Assembly: GCA_016218635.1 (NCBI GenBank)
Contig: JACRDJ010000039.1
Location: 1-16,925 of the forward strand
Length of the DNA stretch: 16,925 nt
Source of the DNA: Candidatus Iainarchaeum sp.
Lineage (GTDB): Archaea > Iainarchaeota > Iainarchaeia > Iainarchaeales > JAFGBZ01
Reading direction: 5' to 3'
Shown here: piece after piece, positions 6,541 through 12,657 of the stretch
Position numbering within the stretch: position 1 is the first letter of the stretch
How the letters are laid out: every line of letters begins with the position of its first letter
Program-made: the position numbers and the translations under genes
The notes under the pieces: generated by a model
Database searches by the model: none
Told to the model about the DNA's origin: nothing
What the model saw: the letters and a program-made list of their open reading frames with translations, nothing else

Positions 6541-6724
6541 CCCAGTTCTTTAATGCGTGCTTTAATGCGTATTTTCTCCATTCGTCTTTTTCGTTTTCAA
6601 GTTCGCTTAGTTTTTTATAAAATGCTTTCCGGGCAACCTCTGCCCACTTAATATCTGAATGTTTCTTCATACCTGAATGAAGTTCATCGGAAAGCGCCAA
6701 TGTCATATTAACCAGAGCAACCAC
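6512..6724 (-). CDS. VapB-like ribbon-helix-helix antitoxin of PemK toxin
   Basis: A 70-residue antitoxin. The N-terminal strand NMTLALS and the helices around DELHSGMKKH and IKWAEVARKAFYKKLSELE form a ribbon-helix-helix DNA-binding domain. The C-terminal arm (YALKHALKNWDEADELIRY) is the acidic/aromatic tail that archaeal antitoxins use to wrap a toxin. The start is uncertain: GTG at 6724, which would be nearly leaderless given the TATA box at 6748-6757, or ATG at 6706, which gives a protein starting MTLALSDEL. It overlaps the toxin gene and lies upstream, the usual antitoxin-first order. It is likely to repress its own promoter. Confidence 0.8.
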   Translation of the reverse strand: MVALVNMTLALSDELHSGMKKHSDIKWAEVARKAFYKKLSELENEKDEWRKYALKHALKNWDEADELIRY

Positions 6725-6747
6725 CTTACTTAAACAAGCATATTAAG

Positions 6748-6757
6748 CATTATAAGG
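6748..6757 (-). promoter_or_regulatory. TATA box for antitoxin-PemK pair
   Basis: Minus-strand CCTTATAATG lies about 28 bp before the GTG at 6724, the spacing expected when transcription starts at or next to the start codon. Confidence 0.4.
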
Positions 6758-6774
6758 TTTTCTCAGGGATAGAA

Positions 6775-6787
6775 CCGGTTTCCGCAT
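6775..6787. repeat. 13-bp direct repeat, right copy
   Basis: The second copy of CCGGTTTCCGCAT (see 6141-6153). It ends at the base before the stop codon of the TIR gene, so it lies at the junction between that gene and the toxin-antitoxin module. Confidence 0.5.
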
Positions 6788-7870
6788 CTAAGTTTTGCTT
6801 ACTATCTCAAGTTGGGTTTTTAGAGAAGTTTCTAATTGTCCGATTCTCTGAATTAATGTGCTAAGAATTCCCCTGTTATGGGTTGTATCCTCCAGGTTTG
6901 CGTTCAACGCAACAATTCCCTTTTTTATAAATTTGCATTCCTCGAGCAATGAATTAGACTCCAGCCATTTTTTTGTTTCAGTTTCATCAACCACCACTCT
7001 AAAGTCCTCATCATTGATTGGTATCGTAAACTCGTTTTCTTCCCAGCATTTATAAACTGTTTTCGCCTGCCTATTTAGAAAGGATACTTCGGAGATAAGT
7101 TCGTTCAGTTTTTTGGGTGAAATGGAGTCATTATATTTGATTTGCGGGATTTTTCGTTCAGTTAATTTGCCGGTTGAACCTAATTCCTTTATCAGTTTTT
7201 CCATAGTTTTATGGAGGCCCCTTTCAGCAACATTCTCGTAGTGCAAACTTTTGATGCCCAGTATATTTGGAGGTTCAGCCTCATCAAATTTTAATGTTTT
7301 AATTTTTGGAATTCCCCTTTTTTTTAGTAAAGCGGTCGCATAGCCAAGCTCCAGTAAACAGGTTTTTCCGCCTTCAAAATTTCTTGTGTTGATGACGTAC
7401 ATGTGAGTGGCATCTAAAAGTGCTTTTTCTATTTCTTCGGGCCAGACATACTCTATGTTTCTTTCGTCCAGGAAATATTTTATTCCAGCCTCGTCTAAAT
7501 AATCTGCGACGACTCTAGCAATTGATTTATCCAGAAAGCGATGACAAAGGAAGACAAATGGATTTCCTCCTGTTTTCTGTTCGGGTTTCTGTAAAATAGG
7601 CGATGCATTCATTTTGCCCCTATTTGCTGCGCATATCCGGCCAGTTAAAGTCAACTTTATGTTCTCAGGTTTCCCGTTTTTTTCTTCGAATTCCACTAAA
7701 CCTAAATCTCTAAGGTTTGAGATTGTTTCGTGTAGTTTATTTCCTGAAAAAAGCGCCCCTGAACTCAGTTTTTTCAACAATTCAATTGACTGGAGATTGT
7801 TCGGATTTACTCGTTTTTCTCTGGTTATTATTGCTAACAACACTTGTTCCTCTCTTGGCAGTTGCTCCAT
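6788..7870 (-). CDS. Winged-helix plus TIR-domain protein, probable defence effector
   Basis: A 360-residue protein in three parts. Residues 1-85 read as a winged helix-turn-helix (EEQVLLAIIT..., then a recognition-type helix HETISNLRDLGLVEF and wing). Residues about 103-230 match a TIR domain: first strand and loop FVFLCHRFLDKS (105-116), the GIKYFLDERNI strand (129-139), the helix EEIEKALLDATHMYVI, and CLLELGYA (171-178), in which Glu174 aligns with the catalytic glutamate of NAD-cleaving TIR domains. Residues 240-360 are helical and charged, with a final segment that could form a coiled coil. TIR proteins in prokaryotes commonly deplete NAD+ or make signalling nucleotides during antiviral defence. 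Base composition is visibly more A/T-rich than the polymerase genes, suggesting transfer. ATG 7870 has no ribosome-binding site; a leaderless mRNA is likely. Confidence 0.72.
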   Translation of the reverse strand: MEQLPREEQVLLAIITREKRVNPNNLQSIELLKKLSSGALFSGNKLHETISNLRDLGLVEFEEKNGKPENIKLTLTGRICAANRGKMNASPILQKPEQKTGGNPFVFLCHRFLDKSIARVVADYLDEAGIKYFLDERNIEYVWPEEIEKALLDATHMYVINTRNFEGGKTCLLELGYATALLKKRGIPKIKTLKFDEAEPPNILGIKSLHYENVAERGLHKTMEKLIKELGSTGKLTERKIPQIKYNDSISPKKLNELISEVSFLNRQAKTVYKCWEENEFTIPINDEDFRVVVDETETKKWLESNSLLEECKFIKKGIVALNANLEDTTHNRGILSTLIQRIGQLETSLKTQLEIVSKT

Positions 7871-7936
7871 ATCATACCGATGTTTAGAAAAGTTTTAGAA
7901 TGCAAAACATCAATACTTATTCGGGAACCGAACTTT

Positions 7937-8146
7937 TCACTTCATTCTTTTGCGGAATGCTTCGATGAGTTCCATCCAGGTGGCGGGGTCTGGGTTGTTT
8001 TTTTCGAGGAGTGCCATGGCTTTTTTTCGGAAGGGGTTGGTTTTCTGCAGGTAGGGAAGCAGGCGCTGAAAGGACTGGATTTCGAGGGGAATGTTTTCCG
8101 GAGGAATCCGTACCGTTCGCGTGCGGAAGTGTTTTTTGGGGGTCAT
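7937..8146 (-). CDS. Small basic protein of unknown function
   Basis: A 69-residue ORF starting MTPKKHFRTRTVRIPPENIP, with AAGGA six bases before the ATG. The product is basic and probably helical: a strand-like TVRIPP, a helix LEIQSFQRLLPYLQK, the motif KTNPFRKKAM, and a C-terminal helix WMELIEAFRKRMK. I recognise no family. The segment KTNPFRKKAMALL resembles KTHPFREKRMKAL in the C-terminal half of the DP2 intein (8 of 13 identical by eye), which may be chance or a shared small domain. It lies between the TIR gene and the GC-rich element, on the same strand as both neighbours. Confidence 0.55.
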   Translation of the reverse strand: MTPKKHFRTRTVRIPPENIPLEIQSFQRLLPYLQKTNPFRKKAMALLEKNNPDPATWMELIEAFRKRMK

Positions 8147-8192
8147 GGGTTTCCTTCTAAATAATGCTTTTTGAGGTTAATAAGCTGAGTAA

Positions 8193-8355
8193 GGCCGGCC
8201 GAAGGCCGTCCACCGGTACTGCCAGAAGATGGCTTGCCGAAGGCAACCGCGGTACCGTCGGACGCAAACGACGCCGATCGGAAGCGGCAGGCGGAACCGG
8301 TGTGGTACTGGCCATGCGGAGCATGGGCACTCGTTTCCGCCTGGCGAAACAGGCG
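8193..8355. other. GC-rich element with nested hairpins, possible structured RNA or repeat
   Basis: This gap after the DP2 C-half stop codon folds well on paper. CGGCC/GGCCG (8196-8208) is a hairpin with a 3-base loop. GTCC (8208-8211) with GGAC (8260-8263) and CGGTAC (8214-8219) with GTACCG (8252-8257) form a closing helix. It encloses two adjacent hairpins, GCCA/TGGC (8221-8233) and TTGCC/GGCAA (8234-8246), giving a three-way junction. Further stems are CCATGC/GCATGG (8312-8326) and CGCCTG/CAGGCG (8338-8355); the last begins immediately after the DP2 stop codon in the minus direction. Which strand is transcribed is unclear. It matches no RNA family I know; a REP-like genomic repeat is the main alternative. 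The 69-codon plus-strand ORF here is an arginine-rich artefact. Confidence 0.45.
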
Positions 8356-9525
8356 TTAGACAAACTCCGATAGCGCTTTCTGGTTTTTGTTGGGTGCGGG
8401 TTCGCTGAATGCGGCCAGGGTTTTTTGTTCTTTGTCTTCGGTGGCGGGCGCGAAGACGGAGTTGATTTCGGCTTCGATGAGGTTCACGCGCTGGCGCATG
8501 TAGGTGGAGAGTTCGTATTCGTGCACGATTTTCTGCGCGGTGGCAAGGTATTTGCGGACGCCGCCCTGGTTGACGGTGAGGATGAGGTTGCCGTTTTGGC
8601 ATTTATTGCATTTTCCGCGCAGGGGAATCCGGCGGTATTTTTGGTTGCATTGGGTGCATCGGAAGGACTGACGGGAGAAGGCGCGGGCGTTGCCGATGAG
8701 GTCTGGAATGAAGTGGCTGTTGAGTACGCGCTCTAAGGCGTCTTTTTGGTTGACGGCGCGGATTTTGGCCTGGAGTTTGGCCTGCGCGTTCATTTTTTCG
8801 TCCATGGACTTGAATTGCACGTACGCGGTGGTCTTGGGTCCTTCATCAAAGCAGTCCGTGTCATGCGTGAAGGCGATGCAGGAGTATTGTTGGGGAGTTT
8901 TAAGGAAGTTTTTGACTTTGGGGACCGGAATGGAATCCGGTGAAACGTTTTGTTGGGCGGCTTCATAGAATTCAACCGGGTAATGGGTGCCGGTTTCGAT
9001 TTCGTACGCTTCGTCGTCAATTTCGGTGGGGTTGATGACCGTGGTGAAAACGAGGGGGGCATCCATTCTTCCCCCGCGCGAGGAGGGCAGGTAGTGGGTG
9101 GAGAAATTCAGCAGGGCATCCATTAAGAGCATGACGGAGTCCTGGTCCCCGTCGCAGTCGTATACGCCGAGGTGGCCCTGCCCGGCAATGAATGTCTTGT
9201 TTCCTTCCACCATAAGGTCATACACGAAGGGATGGGGGGTAGTGGCGGGCGTGATTTCTTTAACGGGGTCCACATAGAAGTTCGGAAGTGCTTTCATTCT
9301 TTTTTCCCGGAACGGGTGGGTTTTAAGGATTCGGATGAATTTTTCTTTTTGATTTCCCCTCAGGAACGGGCCGATTTTTTTCATTGTTTCTATGGGGATT
9401 TCCAGTTCCCAATGGCGGCCCGTGTTTTTCAAATAAGGAAAAATGCCTTCTACGGTGAAGGCCAAAACCAGCTCATTGGTCAGGCGCTCATTGGGAAGGC
9501 TGATTTTAATTGAGCCGGGGCCCAT
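8356..9525 (-). CDS. polC: DNA polymerase D large subunit, C-terminal half with C-intein
   Basis: A 389-residue ORF in the same frame as, and just after, the DP2 N-terminal half. Residues 1-123 are the C-terminal intein half, ending with block F (VYDLMVEGNKTFIAG) and GHLGVYD. Residues 124-389 are the DP2 C-extein. It starts CDGDQD, whose aspartates belong to the polymerase active site, and continues with LLMDALLNFSTHYLP and RGGRMDAPLV, both highly typical of DP2. A zinc ribbon follows (FRCTQC ... CNKC, 290-309). The tail carries two PCNA-binding-like motifs, QKTLAAF (367-373) and QKALSEF (382-388, next to the end). The ATG at 9525 lies two bases after the GGAG of an AAGGAG motif. Together with the first half the exteins make about 1150 residues, a normal DP2 length. 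Without splicing this piece lacks most of the polymerase core. Confidence 0.93.
   Translation of the reverse strand: MGPGSIKISLPNERLTNELVLAFTVEGIFPYLKNTGRHWELEIPIETMKKIGPFLRGNQKEKFIRILKTHPFREKRMKALPNFYVDPVKEITPATTPHPFVYDLMVEGNKTFIAGQGHLGVYDCDGDQDSVMLLMDALLNFSTHYLPSSRGGRMDAPLVFTTVINPTEIDDEAYEIETGTHYPVEFYEAAQQNVSPDSIPVPKVKNFLKTPQQYSCIAFTHDTDCFDEGPKTTAYVQFKSMDEKMNAQAKLQAKIRAVNQKDALERVLNSHFIPDLIGNARAFSRQSFRCTQCNQKYRRIPLRGKCNKCQNGNLILTVNQGGVRKYLATAQKIVHEYELSTYMRQRVNLIEAEINSVFAPATEDKEQKTLAAFSEPAPNKNQKALSEFV
9157..9525 (-). other. C-terminal intein half (Int-C) with endonuclease remnant
   Basis: This codes for 123 residues ahead of the extein Cys at 9154-9156. Residues 1-30 (GSIKISLPNERLTNELVLAF) read as the continuation of a LAGLIDADG-type endonuclease segment whose first motif ends the N-half; no second motif is visible. 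Block F is VYDLMVEGNKTFIAG. The intein ends Tyr-Asp rather than the standard His-Asn, and the next residue is the required Cys. Confidence 0.85.
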
Positions 9526-9527
9526 TA

Positions 9528-9534
9528 CTCCTTT
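9528..9534 (-). promoter_or_regulatory. Ribosome-binding site between split DP2 ORFs
   Basis: After the TAA of the first ORF the mRNA reads AAAGGAG, then TA and the ATG at 9525. The motif is a strong anti-Shine-Dalgarno match but only two bases from the ATG, closer than usual. Ribosomes terminating at the TAA could restart here. Confidence 0.55.
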
Positions 9535-12500
9535 TTATGAAACCATCCGGCCCAAAAACGGCAGGAGGTTTTCCTTTGTTTTAACGGGCTTTGCGTTGAT
9601 TTTTTTCCCTGGAAATTCCGCAGAAAGTTTTAAGCAGAGGTTTTCCTTCTCTTTTTTTCCGAAAGAAATTTTTCTTAATGAAATGAGGGAATCCCCTTTC
9701 CGGAGAGTTTCCACTTTCTTTTCCACTACCTTCTTTCCATTAAATGTCAGCATTTGGTGGTCCTTGGTGGCCGTGATTTCCCTTCCGAACACGGTTTTCA
9801 GGGTGAAAAGTTTCGCGGGGCTTTTTTCCTTGTGCAGGGCCGTTATTTTTTCCTTGTGGATTTTTCCGTTGCGGTCCGCGCTGAATGCGAATGTGTTCTG
9901 GAGCGGGATTTGCATGGTTTTTTCTTTGGAGTCCAGTTCGCCGATGGGGATGATTTTGGTTTGGCCGTTTTGTTCAATGAGGATGGGGGTGTTTTTTTCG
10001 AGGCAGTTGCTGCGTTTGCATAAATGAAAGAAGGGGTGGGCGAAGCATACGCGGCCCTTGGTGTATCCGATGAGGCGGCCGACTACGGCGGCGGAGGTGT
10101 GGGGGGCGAGAGAGAGGGTGAGTTCGCCGATGAGGTCGGCGGGGGTTTGTTGGTTGAAGCAGGGGGGAATTCCGTATACTTTTTCGAGGAGTTCGTCGCA
10201 GAAGCGGCTGACGCGGAGGAAGAATTCGCCAGCGCCTTCGTGGATGATGATGTCCTGGGGGAAGAGGGCCAGGGTTTGGTTTTCGTTTTTCAGGGGTTTT
10301 CCGTGGATGTCGGTGTGATATCCGAGTTCGCGGGCCTTGGTTACGCTGAGTTTGATTTCGCCGGGTTTGAAGTGGGTGAGTACGGCATTCAGCAGTTCAA
10401 AGCGGACGGTTCCGTCCCGGAAAATGTGGAGATTGTGTTTGGCGCGCAGGAGTCCTTTGGAGAGGGGTTCGGGTATTTTTTCGTCGCTGATGAGTCCTTT
10501 GACTCCTTTAAGGATTTCCGGAAGGGGCATTTTGAGTTGCGCCAGGGCCTGGGTTAAGTGCAGGGAGAGTTCCACGGGGCGTTTGCTGTAGGGAACCGTT
10601 TTTTCTTTGCAGGTGGGGCAGGTTTCCTGGGTGAATGCAGTGTAGTGTCCCTTGGGGCAGCGGCGGATGGGGGTGGTGCGGGCGTGGCAGACTTCGCATT
10701 GGGGGGAACTGCGGATGGTTTGGCAGTTTTCGCAGCGGAAGAGGCCAATGCCGGATTCGATTTTTTGCTGGGTGGTTTTTTCGCTTTCGCTGGCTTTGTT
10801 GATGGAGCGGGTGGCGCCGCCGGCGAGTCCGATGGGGAAGAGTACGTGGGGGTTTCCGATCATTTTGCGGGGCTTGGCCTGTTCGGGGCGGCCCATGCGG
10901 CAGCCGATGAAGGTTCCGCCCTTGTCGCGGAGGGGAATTCCGCATAGTTCGGAGAGTGCTTGGGTGTTTTTTTCCCGCGTGGGAAGGGATTGGGTGGAAA
11001 AGAATCCGAGGCAGAAGAGGAAGGGATAGGCCCATGGTTTTCCGATTACGATGGATTCCGTTTCCAGGTGATGAGGGAGTCCGAGGTGTTCGAGTGCGCT
11101 CTTGGTTTGGGGTGAGTTCGGCAGACGGCATTCGGTGATTTGATTGTTTTCTGTTTTGGTTTGCGCGGTTTTGGTCATCGTGTGAAGGTGCATTAATTCG
11201 TTTTTTTCAATGCAGTCCCAATAGGCCGTGAAGTCCGGGTGAAGGGGGATGTTGAGCTGTCGGGAAAGTTCAACCGCGGAATAGGCATCGGTGGGTTTGG
11301 GGAGGTGCTTGTTTTTTTCACGGATTGCTTTTTCGAATTCCTGCTCCCACCATTCGGGGCAGTATCCGGGGGGCATGAGGGGGTGGCCGCTTTTCTGGAA
11401 GTCTCCCAGCGTGATGAGGATGTCTCCGAGGAAGAGGATTTGGCGGACTTCTTCCTGGATGGATTGGGCCTGGGCCTTGGTTTGGATGGCGCGGACTTCG
11501 CCGGAGTGCAGGAGTACGGTGGGTCCTTCGATGGAGTCGCAGGGAAATATTTCCGCGGATTTTCCGGGGCGTTCGATTTTGATTTGGGTGCCGACGGCCA
11601 GGAAATCGTCGAGTAATTGCATGGTGGCGGGGTGGATGGCTTTGGCCATGACGCTGGTGTTGCGGCCTTTTCCGTATCGGAGGCGGAATCCGCCGCTTTG
11701 GGAAGGGTAGCTGAGGATGGGCCGGCCGGCGGCGAGTTTTTTGAGGTAATTGAAGCTGGGTCGCAGGCTTTCGCCTTCGCTTCCGCCTTTTTCCACTTTG
11801 ATGAGGTCTTCCACCCAGGCCCAGTCGAGTTTGAGGATTTTCACCAGTGAGAGTATTTTGCGGGCCTTGAGTCCGACTCCTTCGCTGATGACCAGGCAGG
11901 CGCCTCCGCGCACCCGGTTGGATGGCACGCGGGAGAGGTTTTTGTGGGAGACCACTTCGCGTTCTTCGGTGGGTTCTCCGTTGATGCAGACGGGGCACCC
12001 GCGGATGATTTTGCGGACTTCGTCATCGGTGAGTTTGTATTGACGGGTCACGATTTCGTCGTAAATGTTGCATTCTTCCACGTAGCGTTCAATTTCGTCT
12101 TCCGTGGGTTTGAAGCGGTCAAGTTTCATGAGCTGGCGGGCATAGTCTCCCAGAATGAGTGGGAATACGGTGGCGGTTCCTCCGGCGGCCCTAATCGGTC
12201 CGGCGAAATAGAAGTCCACGTATTTGGTTCCGTCAAAGTTTTCGCTGATTTTGATGCTGGGAACCCCGTCGAGGGGTGCCACCACCACTCCTTCGGTGAG
12301 GAGCATGAGGCAGGTTTTGACGGCGTGCTCGAGGCGTTTTTGGGGATCGGGCTGGGCGTGCCATTTTTGCTCAATGAGTTCACGGAAGAGTTCAAATATG
12401 ACGCGGATGCGGTCCGGTTGTTCCGCGCTGAGTTCACGGAACCGTTTGGCGATGCCGGGGGGTCCGATGATTTGTTCCGTTCGGTCGGCGAGGTCAAGGG

Positions 12501-12657
12501 TGGGTTTGCATTCCACGAATGTTTCGGGGTCCATTCCTTTCCGGCGGGCGAGGGTGGCCTGCTCGAACTGGGTTTGGGCCGCGGTCTGCAGGCGGGCAAA
12601 GTATTCCTGCATGAAGGGTTCCGCGATTATGCCGGCGGAATTCTGTTGGGCATTCAT
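9535..12657 (-). CDS. polC: DNA polymerase D large subunit, N-terminal half with N-intein
   Basis: A 1040-residue ORF. Residues 1-884 are the DP2 N-extein, recognisable from FAGPIRAAGGTATVFPLILG, the CPVCINGEPTEE segment, VRGGACLVISEGVGLKARKI, the long central catalytic region, a double zinc ribbon with eight Cys/His ligands (CENC to CPTC, about 642-683), VELSLHLTQAL, and GRLIGYTKGRVCFAHPFFHL just before the junction. DP2 is the catalytic subunit of PolD, the main replicative polymerase of most archaea outside the Crenarchaeota. Residues 885-1040 are the N-terminal half of an intein. The ORF then ends at TAA 9535-9537, and the remainder of DP2 continues in frame in the next ORF. ATG 12657 overlaps the DP1 stop (ATGA), with AGAGG upstream as ribosome-binding site. 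Confidence 0.95.
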   Translation of the reverse strand: MNAQQNSAGIIAEPFMQEYFARLQTAAQTQFEQATLARRKGMDPETFVECKPTLDLADRTEQIIGPPGIAKRFRELSAEQPDRIRVIFELFRELIEQKWHAQPDPQKRLEHAVKTCLMLLTEGVVVAPLDGVPSIKISENFDGTKYVDFYFAGPIRAAGGTATVFPLILGDYARQLMKLDRFKPTEDEIERYVEECNIYDEIVTRQYKLTDDEVRKIIRGCPVCINGEPTEEREVVSHKNLSRVPSNRVRGGACLVISEGVGLKARKILSLVKILKLDWAWVEDLIKVEKGGSEGESLRPSFNYLKKLAAGRPILSYPSQSGGFRLRYGKGRNTSVMAKAIHPATMQLLDDFLAVGTQIKIERPGKSAEIFPCDSIEGPTVLLHSGEVRAIQTKAQAQSIQEEVRQILFLGDILITLGDFQKSGHPLMPPGYCPEWWEQEFEKAIREKNKHLPKPTDAYSAVELSRQLNIPLHPDFTAYWDCIEKNELMHLHTMTKTAQTKTENNQITECRLPNSPQTKSALEHLGLPHHLETESIVIGKPWAYPFLFCLGFFSTQSLPTREKNTQALSELCGIPLRDKGGTFIGCRMGRPEQAKPRKMIGNPHVLFPIGLAGGATRSINKASESEKTTQQKIESGIGLFRCENCQTIRSSPQCEVCHARTTPIRRCPKGHYTAFTQETCPTCKEKTVPYSKRPVELSLHLTQALAQLKMPLPEILKGVKGLISDEKIPEPLSKGLLRAKHNLHIFRDGTVRFELLNAVLTHFKPGEIKLSVTKARELGYHTDIHGKPLKNENQTLALFPQDIIIHEGAGEFFLRVSRFCDELLEKVYGIPPCFNQQTPADLIGELTLSLAPHTSAAVVGRLIGYTKGRVCFAHPFFHLCKRSNCLEKNTPILIEQNGQTKIIPIGELDSKEKTMQIPLQNTFAFSADRNGKIHKEKITALHKEKSPAKLFTLKTVFGREITATKDHQMLTFNGKKVVEKKVETLRKGDSLISLRKISFGKKEKENLCLKLSAEFPGKKINAKPVKTKENLLPFLGRMVS
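9538..10005 (-). other. N-terminal intein half (Int-N)
   Basis: This codes for 156 residues from Cys1 (codon 10003-10005, directly after extein ...CKRSN). Block A is CLEKNTPILIEQNGQ and block B is GREITATKDHQML with the T-K-D-H motif needed for the first acyl shift. LRKGDSLI follows. The half ends NLLPFLGRMVS, which reads as the beginning of a LAGLIDADG-type helix cut off by the stop codon. Confidence 0.9.

Noticed and set aside
8164..8373. Plus-strand 69-codon ORF in the GC-rich element.
   Set aside because: It is strongly basic and low in complexity, overlaps the DP2 end, and coincides with perfect hairpins. The open frame follows from the GC-rich repeats.
9535..9537. TAA read as a recoded amino acid such as pyrrolysine.
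   Set aside because: Pyrrolysine uses TAG, and I see no selenocysteine-type signal. A true stop or a sequencing error is simpler.
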